From assembly GCA_018399515.1 (NCBI GenBank), contig JAGYOB010000312.1, positions 1 through 8,632 on the forward strand: 8,632 nucleotides of DNA. The letters run 5' to 3'. Source of the DNA: Candidatus Nanopelagicales bacterium. GTDB taxonomy: Bacteria; Actinomycetota; Actinomycetes; S36-B12. Positions 1 to 7,461 of this stretch are shown one piece after another (positions within the stretch are counted from its first letter, which is position 1; the number at the start of each line of letters is the position of its first letter). The notes beneath the pieces are model-generated. The model was not told the DNA's origin. It made no database searches and was given only the letters and a program-made list of their open reading frames with translations. The position numbers and the translations under genes are program-made.

Positions 1-891
1 CTCATCGCCACCGCCCCGATCACTGAACCCGAGGATGCCCAGCGCGACGACGATGAGCGCACAGCCGAGCCAACCTCGTGAACCAAGCACCTCGCCGAGA
101 ATGAGAACCCCCAGAACGGTTGCGACCACCGGTTCAGCCAGGTTGAGCGTCGCGATGTGTCCGGGTTGCAAAGTGCGCAGACCGATACCGAACAGCAGAT
201 ACGCCAGTGTCGTTGCCGCCAACCCCAACCACAGCAGCAGCGCGACATCCTGCGGATTCCACCACCACACTCCGGCTGCGAGAAACACCGGGATCGTCAC
301 GAGCGCGGCCAAGGAGAAAGACGCCGCCAGCACATTCGTCGCCGATTCCCCATCGCGGGTCAGGCGCACGCCTAGCACGGTGTAGACGGCATAGGAGGCT
401 CCCGCACCCATCGCGGCGAGGATGCCCAGCAGATCGCGAGCCTGACCATCGCCGAGGGTGAGCAACGCCATACCCAGCACCGCGAGCACTGTCGACACCG
501 CCCAGATGACACCCGGCGCTCCCTCTCGCAACCACCACCCGAGCAGCCCGGCAAGGAACGGGGCGAGGGCGAGACTCGCCAGGGTGCCGACAGCGACACC
601 CGTGCGCGCCACACCGAAGAAGAACAGCGACTGATAGCTGGCCACCGCAAGACCCATCAACCACAGCAGCGGGCGACGCCACAGCCGGGCGAGAGCACGG
701 CGCCCCGGTCCGGTGATCACCACGATCACGACGAGCCCGAGTGCACCCACGATGAGGCGTCCGGCCGCGATGGTCGGTGCGGTAGCGGCCGGGTTGACCA
801 GGTCGACCGAAGCGGCGGAGGTCCCAAACAGCGCCGCGGCGGCGATGACCGACAGCACCCCGATCGATCGCGTCGGTGTCAGGAGTGCCAT
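1..891 (-). CDS. EamA/DMT-family membrane transporter, 3' end beyond the window
   Basis: This frame starts at an ATG and stays open for 297 codons to the window edge without a stop. The protein is almost wholly hydrophobic, with about ten predicted membrane segments (roughly residues 9-29, 38-61, 74-96, 98-121, 127-147, 153-176, 185-207, 214-239, 243-269, 272-290). It reads as two homologous five-helix halves. The second half carries the typical EamA stretch LNLAEPVVATVLGVLILGE (250-267), and the first has the matching ASLALAPFLAGLLG (105-118). This is the drug/metabolite transporter superfamily of inner-membrane permeases or exporters; the substrate cannot be read from sequence. The tail after the last helix is already hydrophilic (SDRGGGDE), so the stop is probably only a few codons outside. 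The start ATG overlaps the upstream gene's stop by one base (TGATG), so it is probably translated by coupling. The family call is firm; any substrate would be a guess. Confidence 0.9.
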   Translation of the reverse strand, partial: MALLTPTRSIGVLSVIAAAALFGTSAASVDLVNPAATAPTIAAGRLIVGALGLVVIVVITGPGRRALARLWRRPLLWLMGLAVASYQSLFFFGVARTGVAVGTLASLALAPFLAGLLGWWLREGAPGVIWAVSTVLAVLGMALLTLGDGQARDLLGILAAMGAGASYAVYTVLGVRLTRDGESATNVLAASFSLAALVTIPVFLAAGVWWWNPQDVALLLWLGLAATTLAYLLFGIGLRTLQPGHIATLNLAEPVVATVLGVLILGEVLGSRGWLGCALIVVALGILGFSDRGGGDE

Positions 892-1277
892 CACGGCGCC
901 GGATCGCGACCGCTGAGTTCGCCCGCTGTCGTCACGTGTGCGACCGTCCCGTCGGGCAAGCAGACGATCACCGGCAGTCCGACGCCGCCGATATCGACCA
1001 GCGCTGCAGCATCAGGCACACGGTCAGGCTGCGCGGTGATCACGACGGCCGCTTCAAGTCCGCGGGCTCCACTGATCCAGGCCTGTGCTGCAGCTACCTG
1101 AATGGCCGAGAGAGACACCGATGGCAGAGAAGCATCGGCTGCTGCGAAGGTTCGTCCAGTGTCATCACGAATGGCAGCTCCGTGGTCGGCCCGGATACGC
1201 TCCCGTGCACCTCGGGCGAGGGTGACCAACTTGGCATCCTCGGCATCCAGCGCCGCACCCATCGATCCCTCGGTCAT
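891..1277 (-). CDS. Cytidine-deaminase-like protein lacking catalytic residues
   Basis: The product has 128 residues, close to the usual 125-135 of small homotetrameric cytidine deaminases, and follows that fold by eye: GAAIRDDTGRTFAAAD (33-48) resembles the first beta hairpin, LSAIQVAAAQAWISG (56-70) the first active-site helix, GLEAAVVITA (73-82) the next strand, and LPVIVCLPDGTVAHVTTAGEL (101-121) the last strands and C-terminal GEL motif. The zinc and catalytic residues are missing. The C/H-A-E motif is replaced by S57-A58-I59, and the PCxxC motif by P88-D89-A90-A91-A92. The only cysteine is C106. It is therefore unlikely to deaminate cytidine. Small proteins of this kind follow the CBS-domain gene in other actinobacteria (Rv2365c in Mycobacterium tuberculosis is, from memory, the positional counterpart), so this looks like a retained pseudo-enzyme, not a fresh loss. 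ATG overlaps the upstream stop as ATGA. Its actual role is unknown. Confidence 0.75.
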   Translation of the reverse strand: MTEGSMGAALDAEDAKLVTLARGARERIRADHGAAIRDDTGRTFAAADASLPSVSLSAIQVAAAQAWISGARGLEAAVVITAQPDRVPDAAALVDIGGVGLPVIVCLPDGTVAHVTTAGELSGRDPAP

Positions 1278-2611
1278 CGGCCCGGTTCCTCGTCGATTCC
1301 GTCACCGCTTCGCTCGCCCAGCGTGTCGATCCTGCGACGGGCGAGCACCGATCCGATGCGGTTGCGCCGGCCGGCTCCCTGTTCAGCGATCAGGGTCCAA
1401 TCGTCAACCTCGATGCTGGCATCCGGAATCGGAACGCGCCCCAACCGCTTGGCGACGAGACCGAGCACGCTGTCGACTCCCTCTTCCTCGCCATCGATCT
1501 CCAAACCGACCAGGGAGGCAAAGTCATCGACGTTCATCCGAGAACTCACTCGGTACGAGCCGTCTTCGAGCGTGGTTACTTCCGGCGCGGCAGTGTCATA
1601 TTCATCGTCGATCTCACCGACGATCTCTTCGAGAATGTCCTCGATGGTGACGATCCCCGCCGTCCCGCCGTATTCATCGACCACTACGGCCATGTGCACG
1701 CGCGCTGCCTGCATTTCGGTAAGCATCTCGTCGGCAACCTTGCTCTCCGGGACGAAATAGGGCCCTCGCATGAGCGACTCGACGATCTCACCGCGCTCGG
1801 CTTCCCGGTCATCGAAGATCCGGCGCATGATGTCTTTCAGGTACACGATTCCGATCACATCATCGGCGCTGTCCTTGATGACCGGGATGCGTGAGAAACC
1901 CGAACGGAGGCACAGGGATAGGGCCTGCCGCAGAGTCTTGTCGTGTTCGATGAACACGACCTCGGTGCGCGGCACCATCACTTCGCGAGCGAAAGTCTCA
2001 CCGAGTTCGAAGACCGAGTGGATCATCTTGCGCTCGACGTCCTCGATCACGCTGTTCTCTCCTGCGAGATCGACCATTTCGCGCAGTTCAGCCTCCGAGG
2101 CGAAAGGCCCGGAACGAAAACCTTGACCGGGAGTCAAGGCATTACCGATGAGAATGAGCAGCGTGGTCAACGGACTGAGCACACCGGCCACGAGTCGGGC
2201 TAGCCGAGCTGCGCGCAAGGCGATGCGATCGGCGTGCTGGGTTCCCAGGGTCCGAGCCGCTACCCCCAGCACGACGTAACTGACGATCACCATGATCGCG
2301 ATTGCCAACGCCAGCGCAGCCGCCAACGGCCAGCCGCCGCGCATGCTGAGTGCGGTGATGGCGACGTACGCCACCAGCGCGGTCGCTGTGGTCGAGGCGA
2401 TCGTCGACAAGAACAGCAGCGCGTTGACGTATCGGGGGCGGTCATCGATCACGATGGCCAACTGATCAACGCCGCGCTGTTCCTCGCGTCGCAGATCATC
2501 GACCCTGCTGCGTGAGACTCTGCCGATCGCGGTTTCTGCTCCCACGAGCAGCGCGGCGAGGGCCACGAGGACCGCCGCGACGACGAGGATCACGACTTCA
2601 CTCAACGTCAT
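1274..2611 (-). CDS. CNNM/HlyC-CorC family membrane protein with CBS pair
   Basis: The 445-residue protein has the full family architecture. First is an N-terminal DUF21/CNNM membrane domain with hydrophobic segments near residues 5-25, 62-90, 95-120 and 138-158. A linker follows (EAELREMVDLA, 173-183). Two CBS repeats come next, about 208-265 (VMVPRTEVVF, then GIVYLKDIMRR) and 273-335 (MAVVVDEYGGTAGIVTIEDI). The C-terminal HlyC/CorC domain (about 345-427) contains DGSYRVSSRMNVDDF and GVDSVLGLVAKRLGRVP. CBS pairs sense adenine nucleotides. Relatives are linked to Mg2+/Co2+ transport or resistance, but the old 'hemolysin' label is not a reliable function. I chose the ATG that begins MTLSEVVILV: the longer upstream frame has no family similarity and lies over ybeY. 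A G-rich stretch precedes this ATG. It overlaps the end of ybeY by 14 nt, and its stop overlaps the next start as ATGA. Confidence 0.93.
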   Translation of the reverse strand: MTLSEVVILVVAAVLVALAALLVGAETAIGRVSRSRVDDLRREEQRGVDQLAIVIDDRPRYVNALLFLSTIASTTATALVAYVAITALSMRGGWPLAAALALAIAIMVIVSYVVLGVAARTLGTQHADRIALRAARLARLVAGVLSPLTTLLILIGNALTPGQGFRSGPFASEAELREMVDLAGENSVIEDVERKMIHSVFELGETFAREVMVPRTEVVFIEHDKTLRQALSLCLRSGFSRIPVIKDSADDVIGIVYLKDIMRRIFDDREAERGEIVESLMRGPYFVPESKVADEMLTEMQAARVHMAVVVDEYGGTAGIVTIEDILEEIVGEIDDEYDTAAPEVTTLEDGSYRVSSRMNVDDFASLVGLEIDGEEEGVDSVLGLVAKRLGRVPIPDASIEVDDWTLIAEQGAGRRNRIGSVLARRRIDTLGERSGDGIDEEPGR

Positions 2612-3107
2612 AGCGGCCCCCACTGATCGGCCGCCTCGGAACGGACTGCCACTCGACGAGCAATTCCTCCTGCAGGCCGAACATCTCCCGGTGCTCCTCT
2701 GGCTCAGCGTGATCGAAACCCAACAGGTGAAGCATGCCGTGCGTAACCAGCACGTCGAGCTCCTGCTCGCGGGCATGTCCGGCGGTAACCGCCTGCTGGT
2801 GCGCCACCGAGGGGCACAGCACGATGTCGCCGAGAATACCCAGGGGTGCAGGACCAGATTCTGATCCCGGACGCAGGTCGTCCATCGGAAAGGACAGCAC
2901 ATCGGTGGGCCCAGGCTCATCCATCCACTGCACGTGCAACTGGGTCATCCGGTCCTCGTCCACGAGGGCCACCGACACAGTGCAGTCGGGATCCAGCCGC
3001 ATTCGGTCGAGCACGAACACGATCAGTGCCCGCACCCGATCATGATCGACCCAGTCTGCTGACGATTCATCATTGATGTCGATCGTGCCGGGTTGGTCTG
3101 CGATCAC
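2598..3107 (-). CDS. ybeY: Endoribonuclease YbeY (16S rRNA maturation)
   Basis: YbeY is a single-strand-specific, zinc-dependent endoribonuclease that acts in 16S rRNA 3'-end maturation and, with RNase R in E. coli, in 70S ribosome quality control. This 169-residue protein carries the family signature HGMLHLLGFDH (123-133), whose three histidines (H123, H127, H133) bind the metal. The conserved PTDVLSFPMDD (67-77) and LGILGDIVLCP (89-99) are also present. The N-terminus IDINDES (9-15) fits actinobacterial homologues. The start is GTG, with the start codon inside the phoH stop (GTGA overlap of 4 nt). The 3' end overlaps the next gene by 14 nt. Placement directly after phoH is a very widespread pairing. 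The C-terminal tail after about residue 155 is variable in the family. The assignment is secure. Confidence 0.97.
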   Translation of the reverse strand: MIADQPGTIDINDESSADWVDHDRVRALIVFVLDRMRLDPDCTVSVALVDEDRMTQLHVQWMDEPGPTDVLSFPMDDLRPGSESGPAPLGILGDIVLCPSVAHQQAVTAGHAREQELDVLVTHGMLHLLGFDHAEPEEHREMFGLQEELLVEWQSVPRRPISGGRYDVE

Positions 3108-4111
3108 CGCCGCCCCCGCGATTCGCGTATCGGTCCGTCGGCTGGCTGCACCGCATCATCGTGGCGGGCATAGGCATCCACGATCTGACCGACGAGTCGA
3201 TGACGCACGACGTCCTTGCTCGTCAATCGGCAGAAAGCGACATCGTCGATCCCTTCGAGGATGCCCTGGACCACGCGCAGCCCACTGCTGGCTCCCGACG
3301 GCAGATCGACCTGGGTCACATCGCCGGTGACGACCATCGTCGACCCGAATCCCAGCCGGGTCAGGAACATCTTCATCTGCTCCGGTGTCGTGTTCTGCGC
3401 CTCGTCGAGAATGATGAATGCATCGTTGAGCGTTCGACCACGCATATACGCCAACGGCGCCACCTCGATCGTCCCACCGGTGATCAGGCGCGGAATCGAT
3501 TCGGCATCGAGCATGTCGTGCAGGGCGTCGTACAGCGGTCGCAGATAGGGATCGATCTTCTCCGAGAGGGTTCCGGGTAGGAACCCCAGGCGTTCTCCGG
3601 CCTCGACCGCCGGCCGAGTCAGGATGATCCGCGTGATCTGCTTGTCCTGCAGCGCCTGAACCGCCTTGGCGACCGCGAGGTAGGTCTTGCCCGTACCTGC
3701 CGGACCGATGCCGAAGGTGATCGTGTGAGAGTCGATGGCGTCGACATAGCGCTTCTGGTTCAACGTCTTAGCGCGGATCGTGCGACCACGGCTGGACAGG
3801 ATGTTGGTCGACAGCACCTCAGCGGGGCGTTGACCCTCGCGCAGAAGCGTGACACTGCGTTCGATGGATTCAGGGGTCAAACCCTGGCCGGTGCGCAGCA
3901 CAGCGAGCATCTCGGCGACGAGAACCTCGAACAGGCCGACTTCCTCAGCCTCGCCACTGACCGTGATCTCGTTGCCGCGTACCAGGATATCGATCTCGGC
4001 GAAAAGGCGTTCGAGAACTGTCAGGAGTTCATCCCCGGCACCGACGACCGACACCATCGGCTGGGATGCCGGGATGACGATGGTGGCGCGAGCCTGCGGT
4101 TGGTCGGTCAT
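3104..4111 (-). CDS. phoH: PhoH-family P-loop ATPase
   Basis: This 335-residue cytoplasmic ATPase belongs to the PhoH-like family (the ybeZ/phoH1 type found beside ybeY). The Walker A motif is GPAGTGKT (136-143) and Walker B is FIILDEAQN (232-240). Other family blocks are ILTRPAVEAGERLGFLPG (163-180), EQMKMFLTRLGFGS (244-257) and VVTGDVTQVDLP (260-271). The N-terminal 100 residues form the small domain usual for this type. The family is proposed to act on RNA, and in E. coli YbeZ interacts with YbeY; the precise activity here is inferred. The ATG at MTDQPQ is chosen because it touches the preceding HIT gene's stop as TGATG. A TTG five codons upstream is in frame but would lie inside that gene. 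No good Shine-Dalgarno is visible, which fits coupled re-initiation. The stop overlaps the ybeY GTG by 4 nt. Confidence 0.96.
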   Translation of the reverse strand: MTDQPQARATIVIPASQPMVSVVGAGDELLTVLERLFAEIDILVRGNEITVSGEAEEVGLFEVLVAEMLAVLRTGQGLTPESIERSVTLLREGQRPAEVLSTNILSSRGRTIRAKTLNQKRYVDAIDSHTITFGIGPAGTGKTYLAVAKAVQALQDKQITRIILTRPAVEAGERLGFLPGTLSEKIDPYLRPLYDALHDMLDAESIPRLITGGTIEVAPLAYMRGRTLNDAFIILDEAQNTTPEQMKMFLTRLGFGSTMVVTGDVTQVDLPSGASSGLRVVQGILEGIDDVAFCRLTSKDVVRHRLVGQIVDAYARHDDAVQPADGPIRESRGRR

Positions 4112-4464
4112 CAGCCGGGCGGCCAACCCAAGCCGCGACCACCAAGCACATGCAGATGCGCGTGATAAACCGTCTGCCCTCCGGACGCACCGGTGTTGGC
4201 CACCAGGCGGTAGCCCTCCTCCTGGAGCCCTTCGAGCCCGACGACCTCCATGGCGGTGGCCATCACGTCAGACATCAGCTCCGGGCGATCGGCGATGATC
4301 GCCGCCATGTCCCGATAGTGCTCCTTGGGAATGACGAGGACATGGGTCGGCGCGGCCGGTGAGATGTCTCGGAATGCCAGGGTCGTCTCGGTCTCGGCGA
4401 CCACGCTTGCGGGAATCTCGTGCGCCACGAGCCGGCAGAACAGGCAGTCGTCACCATCACTCAC
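4111..4464 (-). CDS. HIT-family (HINT-like) nucleotide phosphoramidase/hydrolase
   Basis: The 117-residue protein is a histidine-triad hydrolase of the HINT branch. These enzymes typically cleave AMP-lysine or other nucleoside phosphoramidates. The catalytic triad motif is HAHLHV (101-106). The N-terminus has the CLFC pair (C7, C10) followed by RLVAHEIPAS, which is typical of the zinc-containing bacterial members. FRDISPAAPTHVLVIPKEHY (31-50) is the conserved core, and GGRGLGWPPG ends it in the usual way. The start is taken as the GTG four bases into the rsmE stop (GTGA overlap). This puts CxxC at residues 7-10, as in homologues, with AGGA about eight bases upstream. An ATG 17 codons further up exists, but its added residues have no family match. 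The physiological substrate in this operon is unknown. Confidence 0.94.
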   Translation of the reverse strand: MSDGDDCLFCRLVAHEIPASVVAETETTLAFRDISPAAPTHVLVIPKEHYRDMAAIIADRPELMSDVMATAMEVVGLEGLQEEGYRLVANTGASGGQTVYHAHLHVLGGRGLGWPPG

Positions 4465-5291
4465 GGGGACGATCCTGTCACGGATCCCCCGGTCTGCGAT
4501 GGGGAGGCAGACCATCGCCAGCCAGCCGCGATCACGGTAGCGGCGACGGTCCCGGCAGTCGAGGTGCGCAGAATCGTCGGCCCCAGGCTGGCCCGCTGCG
4601 CCCCGGCGGCGAGCAGTGCCTGCGTCTCGGCATCGGTGATGCCTCCTTCGGGACCAACGACCACGACCCAGTCCCCCGCTTCCCCGTCAGCGCCGAGGAG
4701 CCCGTCAGCGCCCAGGAGCCCGTCAGCGCCGAGGAGCATGGGCAGGGGATGACCGTCGGCATCGAGCACGAAGGCGGTGCCGGACTGCTCGACCCACCGA
4801 CAGGCCCCCGACAGATCGACCGGATCGACCACCGCGGGTTGCCAGGAACGGCGGGACTGCTTCATCGCCTCGCGAGCCGTCGCCTGCCATCGGTGCACAC
4901 CACGCTCGGCCCGCTGGGCACTCCACACGCTGACGCTTCGTTCGGCGGCCCACGGGACGATCACGTCGACCCCCACCTCGGTCAGGGTCTCGACGGCCCG
5001 CTCGCTGCGGTCTCCTTTGGCCAGGGCTTGGATGACGACGATGCGACGGGCCGGTGCAGGTTCGTTCACCATGTCGGCCACCAAACAGTCGACCGTCGCT
5101 TTCGCCGTGACCTTCACGGCCGTCACCGTGCACATCGCGCGCCGGCCCTGCCCATCAACGAGGTCGATGCGCTCACCGGGCTGCACGCGGCGAACCCGTG
5201 CGGCGTGACGAGCCTCATCACCATCGAGGGTGACGATTGCGCCGGCTTCCACCGCTTCCAGCGTGCCGGTGAGGAATACCGGAGCTGTCAC
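4461..5291 (-). CDS. rsmE: 16S rRNA m3U1498 methyltransferase RsmE
   Basis: RsmE is a SPOUT-class methyltransferase that uses SAM to methylate N3 of U1498 in helix 44 of 16S rRNA on assembled 30S subunits. The 276-residue product has the N-terminal PUA-like RNA-binding domain (about 1-75, with GDEARHAARVRRVQPGE at 24-40). The trefoil-knot domain contains QALAKGDRSE (88-97), EAMKQSRRSWQP (141-152), VVVVGPEGGITDAE (209-222) and LGPTILRTSTAG (236-247). The last motif differs from the E. coli form LGPRVLRTETT at T239 and S244, which I believe is common in actinobacteria. Residues 186-203 are three perfect copies of LLGADG, encoded by an 18-bp tandem repeat in the loop before the SAM-site strand. 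A low-complexity tail of about 17 residues follows the knot. The GTG start overlaps the dnaJ stop (GTGA), and the stop overlaps the HIT start in the same way. Confidence 0.95.
   Translation of the reverse strand: MTAPVFLTGTLEAVEAGAIVTLDGDEARHAARVRRVQPGERIDLVDGQGRRAMCTVTAVKVTAKATVDCLVADMVNEPAPARRIVVIQALAKGDRSERAVETLTEVGVDVIVPWAAERSVSVWSAQRAERGVHRWQATAREAMKQSRRSWQPAVVDPVDLSGACRWVEQSGTAFVLDADGHPLPMLLGADGLLGADGLLGADGEAGDWVVVVGPEGGITDAETQALLAAGAQRASLGPTILRTSTAGTVAATVIAAGWRWSASPSQTGGSVTGSSP
4683..4736 (-). repeat. 3 x 18-bp in-frame tandem repeat within rsmE
   Basis: Three adjacent 18-bp units cover 4683-4700, 4701-4718 and 4719-4736. On the coding strand the outer two are identical (CTCCTCGGCGCTGACGGG). 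The middle one differs by a single synonymous change (CTC to CTG). Each unit encodes LLGADG, so the array adds 18 residues with no frame disturbance. Its phase matches the codon frame exactly. Confidence 0.97.
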
Positions 5292-6424
5292 GGGCGGCTG
5301 CTGAAGGCATCGCGCAGCCGGGAGAATAATCCGCCTCCGCTGTCTGCGCTTTCCTGCACGGAGATCGAAGCGCTGTCTTCACCGCGCATCTGCGCGAGCT
5401 GCTGGATCAGGTCGGTCTGGGTTTCATCCAGACGGGTGGGAGTGCGCACGTCGAGGTGAACATGCAGATCGCCACGTCCGGTGCCCCGCAATCGGGGAAC
5501 CCCGCGGGCGCGCAAGGTGAGCACCTCACCAGGTTGGGTGCCTGCGGGGATCGTCATGCCTTCTTCGCCATCGAGGGTGTCCAACGTGACGCTCGTTCCC
5601 AGGGCCGCGGCGGTCATCGGCACCTGAACACTGCAGTGCAGGTCATCGCCGCGTCGCTCGAAGATCGGGTGCGGTTTCTCCACGATCTCGACATAGAGGT
5701 CCCCGCTGTCGCCACCACCAGGGCCGACCTCACCCTGACCGGACAGTTGGATGCGCGTTCCGGTGTCGACACCGGCGGGAATCGTGACCTCGATGGTGCG
5801 ACGGGTGCGCACCCGTCCATCGCCGGAGCACTCGACACAAGGATGGGCGATGGTGGTGCCGAATCCCGAGCACTGCGGGCACGGCCGCGCTGTCATGACC
5901 TGGCCGAGGAACGAGCGCTGCACCTGCTGGATCTCCCCGCGGCCCCGGCACATCGGGCAGGTCGTGGGTTCTGTCCCCGGTGCGGCACCGGCCCCCGCGC
6001 AGGCCTCGCAACGAGCCGCAGTGTCGACGGTGATGTCGCGCTTCCCGCCGAACATCGCCTCTTTCAACTCCACCTCGATCCGGATGAGGGCATCTTGGCC
6101 GCGGCGCTGGCGAGTCCGGGGCCCGCGCGGAGTGCCACCACCGAAGAAGGCGTCCATGATGTCGCCGAAATCGAACCCCCCGCCGAATCCCCCGCCGGCC
6201 GAGCCGGCACGCAATGGGTCGCCACCCATGTCATACATCTGGCGCTTCTGCGGGTCGCTGAGAACCTCGTAGGCCGCCGTGACCTCCTTGAAGCGATCCT
6301 GGGTCTCAGGGTCAGGATTGACGTCCGGGTGCAGTTCCCGTGCGAGTCGACGGTAAGCGCGCTTGATCTCCTCGGGGCCAGCATCGCGTTCGATGCCCAG
6401 CAGCGCGTAGTAATCAGTCGCCAT
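5288..6424 (-). CDS. dnaJ: Chaperone protein DnaJ (DnaJ2 type, hrcA-linked)
   Basis: This is a full-length class A J-protein of 378 residues, the co-chaperone that delivers substrates to DnaK and stimulates its ATPase. The J domain occupies about 3-67, with the essential HPD at 32-34. A Gly/Phe-rich linker follows (68-97). Then come four CxxCxGxG zinc repeats starting at C139, C156, C182 and C196. The C-terminal substrate-binding domains run to about residue 340, with GDLYVEIVEKPHPIFERRGDDL and later GRGDLHVHLDVRTP. Adjacency to hrcA marks it as the second actinobacterial DnaJ, as opposed to the one in the dnaK-grpE-hspR operon. I chose the ATG at MATDYYALLG, which gives a 13-nt gap after hrcA. 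A GTG eight codons upstream, overlapping hrcA, is an alternative; neither start has a strong Shine-Dalgarno. The stop overlaps the rsmE GTG. Confidence 0.97.
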   Translation of the reverse strand: MATDYYALLGIERDAGPEEIKRAYRRLARELHPDVNPDPETQDRFKEVTAAYEVLSDPQKRQMYDMGGDPLRAGSAGGGFGGGFDFGDIMDAFFGGGTPRGPRTRQRRGQDALIRIEVELKEAMFGGKRDITVDTAARCEACAGAGAAPGTEPTTCPMCRGRGEIQQVQRSFLGQVMTARPCPQCSGFGTTIAHPCVECSGDGRVRTRRTIEVTIPAGVDTGTRIQLSGQGEVGPGGGDSGDLYVEIVEKPHPIFERRGDDLHCSVQVPMTAAALGTSVTLDTLDGEEGMTIPAGTQPGEVLTLRARGVPRLRGTGRGDLHVHLDVRTPTRLDETQTDLIQQLAQMRGEDSASISVQESADSGGGLFSRLRDAFSSRP

Positions 6425-6437
6425 CGTCAGGTCACAC

Positions 6438-7457
6438 TCACGTTTCACTCAGGATGCGACTGAGGTATTGGGCCACCGAGCGCACCGCGGTCATCGATAC
6501 CGGGTAATCCATGTGCGTGGGTCCGACAACGCCGAGCCCTGCAACGATCGTCTCATCCCGACCGTAACCGGAACCGACCAGTGAGGTTCCGTAGAGACCC
6601 TCGACGGGGTTCTCATGACCGATGCGAACCGTCACTTCATCGCCACCGGACACCTCACCCAGCAGGCGCAGCAGAACCACCTGCTCTTCGAGCGCTTCGA
6701 GCACCGGCTCCAGATTGGCCGCGAACGAATCGCGATAGCGAGCCAGATTCGCTGTGCCACCGAGAACGATGCGCTGCTCCTCACGCGCGACGGCGATCTC
6801 CAGCATGGTGGCGATGATGACGACCAATTGCGGCTGGACTTCGGTCGAGAACTCTTCGGCGACTCCGTCGAGGACCGGAGCCAGATCCGAACAGCGTTCC
6901 CCGGTGACCGCAGACAGCAGTCGGGTGCGCACCTGCCCGAGCGCCTCGTCGGGGATAGGTGCCGGCAATTCGATGACACGCTGTTCGACCCGGCCGGTAT
7001 CGGCGATCAGGACGAGCAGTAACCGCGTTTCAGACAAGGCCACGATCTCGATGTGGCGCACCGACGCCTGCACCAGGGAGGGGTACTGGACGAGCGCGAC
7101 CTGCCGGGTCAATTGGGCCAGCAGTCGCACGCTGCGCGACATCACATCGTCGAGATCGACGGCCCCCGCCAGGAAATCGGAGATGGCACGCCGCTCTGCC
7201 GAACTCAGCGGCTTGACTCCCGACAACCTGTCGACGAAGGCGCGATAGCCCATATCGGTCGGTACCCGTCCGGCGCTGGTGTGCGGCTGGGCGATGTAGC
7301 CCTCGTCCTCCAGGGCAGCCATATCGTTGCGGATCGTGGCTGAGGACACCCCGAGGGAGTGCCGATCCACGAGCGCTTTGCTGCCGACCGGCTCTCCGGT
7401 GGACACGTAGTCCTCGACGATGGCACGCAACACCGCGAGTCGCCGATCCTCGAGCAT
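6438..7457 (-). CDS. hrcA: Heat-inducible transcription repressor HrcA
   Basis: HrcA binds CIRCE operators and represses chaperone genes until heat or misfolded protein titrates its helper GroEL. The 339-residue product has an N-terminal winged-helix domain (about 1-75) with the typical VSTGEPVGSKALVDRHSLG (18-36), SSATIRNDMAALEDEGYI (38-55) and HTSAGRVPTDMGYRAFVD (59-76). The effector/dimerisation region follows, ending in IGHENPVEGLYGTSLVGSGYG (279-299), GLGVVGPTHMDYP (307-319) and VRSVAQYLSRIL. The ATG preceding LEDRRLAVLRAIV is chosen because a strong Shine-Dalgarno (GGGAGGT) lies four bases upstream. An in-frame TTG 14 codons earlier falls inside the CIRCE element and is rejected. As first gene behind its own operator it is predicted to be autorepressed, and it heads the long downstream operon. 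Confidence 0.97.
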   Translation of the reverse strand: MLEDRRLAVLRAIVEDYVSTGEPVGSKALVDRHSLGVSSATIRNDMAALEDEGYIAQPHTSAGRVPTDMGYRAFVDRLSGVKPLSSAERRAISDFLAGAVDLDDVMSRSVRLLAQLTRQVALVQYPSLVQASVRHIEIVALSETRLLLVLIADTGRVEQRVIELPAPIPDEALGQVRTRLLSAVTGERCSDLAPVLDGVAEEFSTEVQPQLVVIIATMLEIAVAREEQRIVLGGTANLARYRDSFAANLEPVLEALEEQVVLLRLLGEVSGGDEVTVRIGHENPVEGLYGTSLVGSGYGRDETIVAGLGVVGPTHMDYPVSMTAVRSVAQYLSRILSET

Positions 7458-7461
7458 GCCC

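Noticed and set aside
134..682. 182-codon minus-strand frame in the leftmost region
   Set aside because: A different minus-strand frame, open from 891 to 1, gives a textbook ten-helix EamA transporter, so this one is a shadow.
876..1760. 294-codon plus-strand open frame opposite the deaminase-like and CBS genes
   Set aside because: The translation is serine- and arginine-rich without recognisable domains and is fully explained by the minus-strand genes.
2612..2920. Upstream extension of the CBS-domain gene by 103 codons
   Set aside because: The extension lies out of frame over ybeY, is rich in Cys, Arg and Ser, and has no membrane or family similarity. The ATG at 2611 gives the normal N-terminus.
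4573..4620. RsmE motif LGPTILRTSTA differing from the E. coli form (T239, S244) as possible active-site damage
   Set aside because: The TST variant is, to my recollection, usual in actinobacterial RsmE proteins, and the rest of the knot domain is intact.
4359..6463. Two long back-to-back plus-strand open frames (366 and 335 codons) opposite rsmE and dnaJ
   Set aside because: They lie antisense to two clearly recognised genes. Their translations are rich in R, H, G and P with no family motif, as expected for mirror frames of GC-rich coding DNA.
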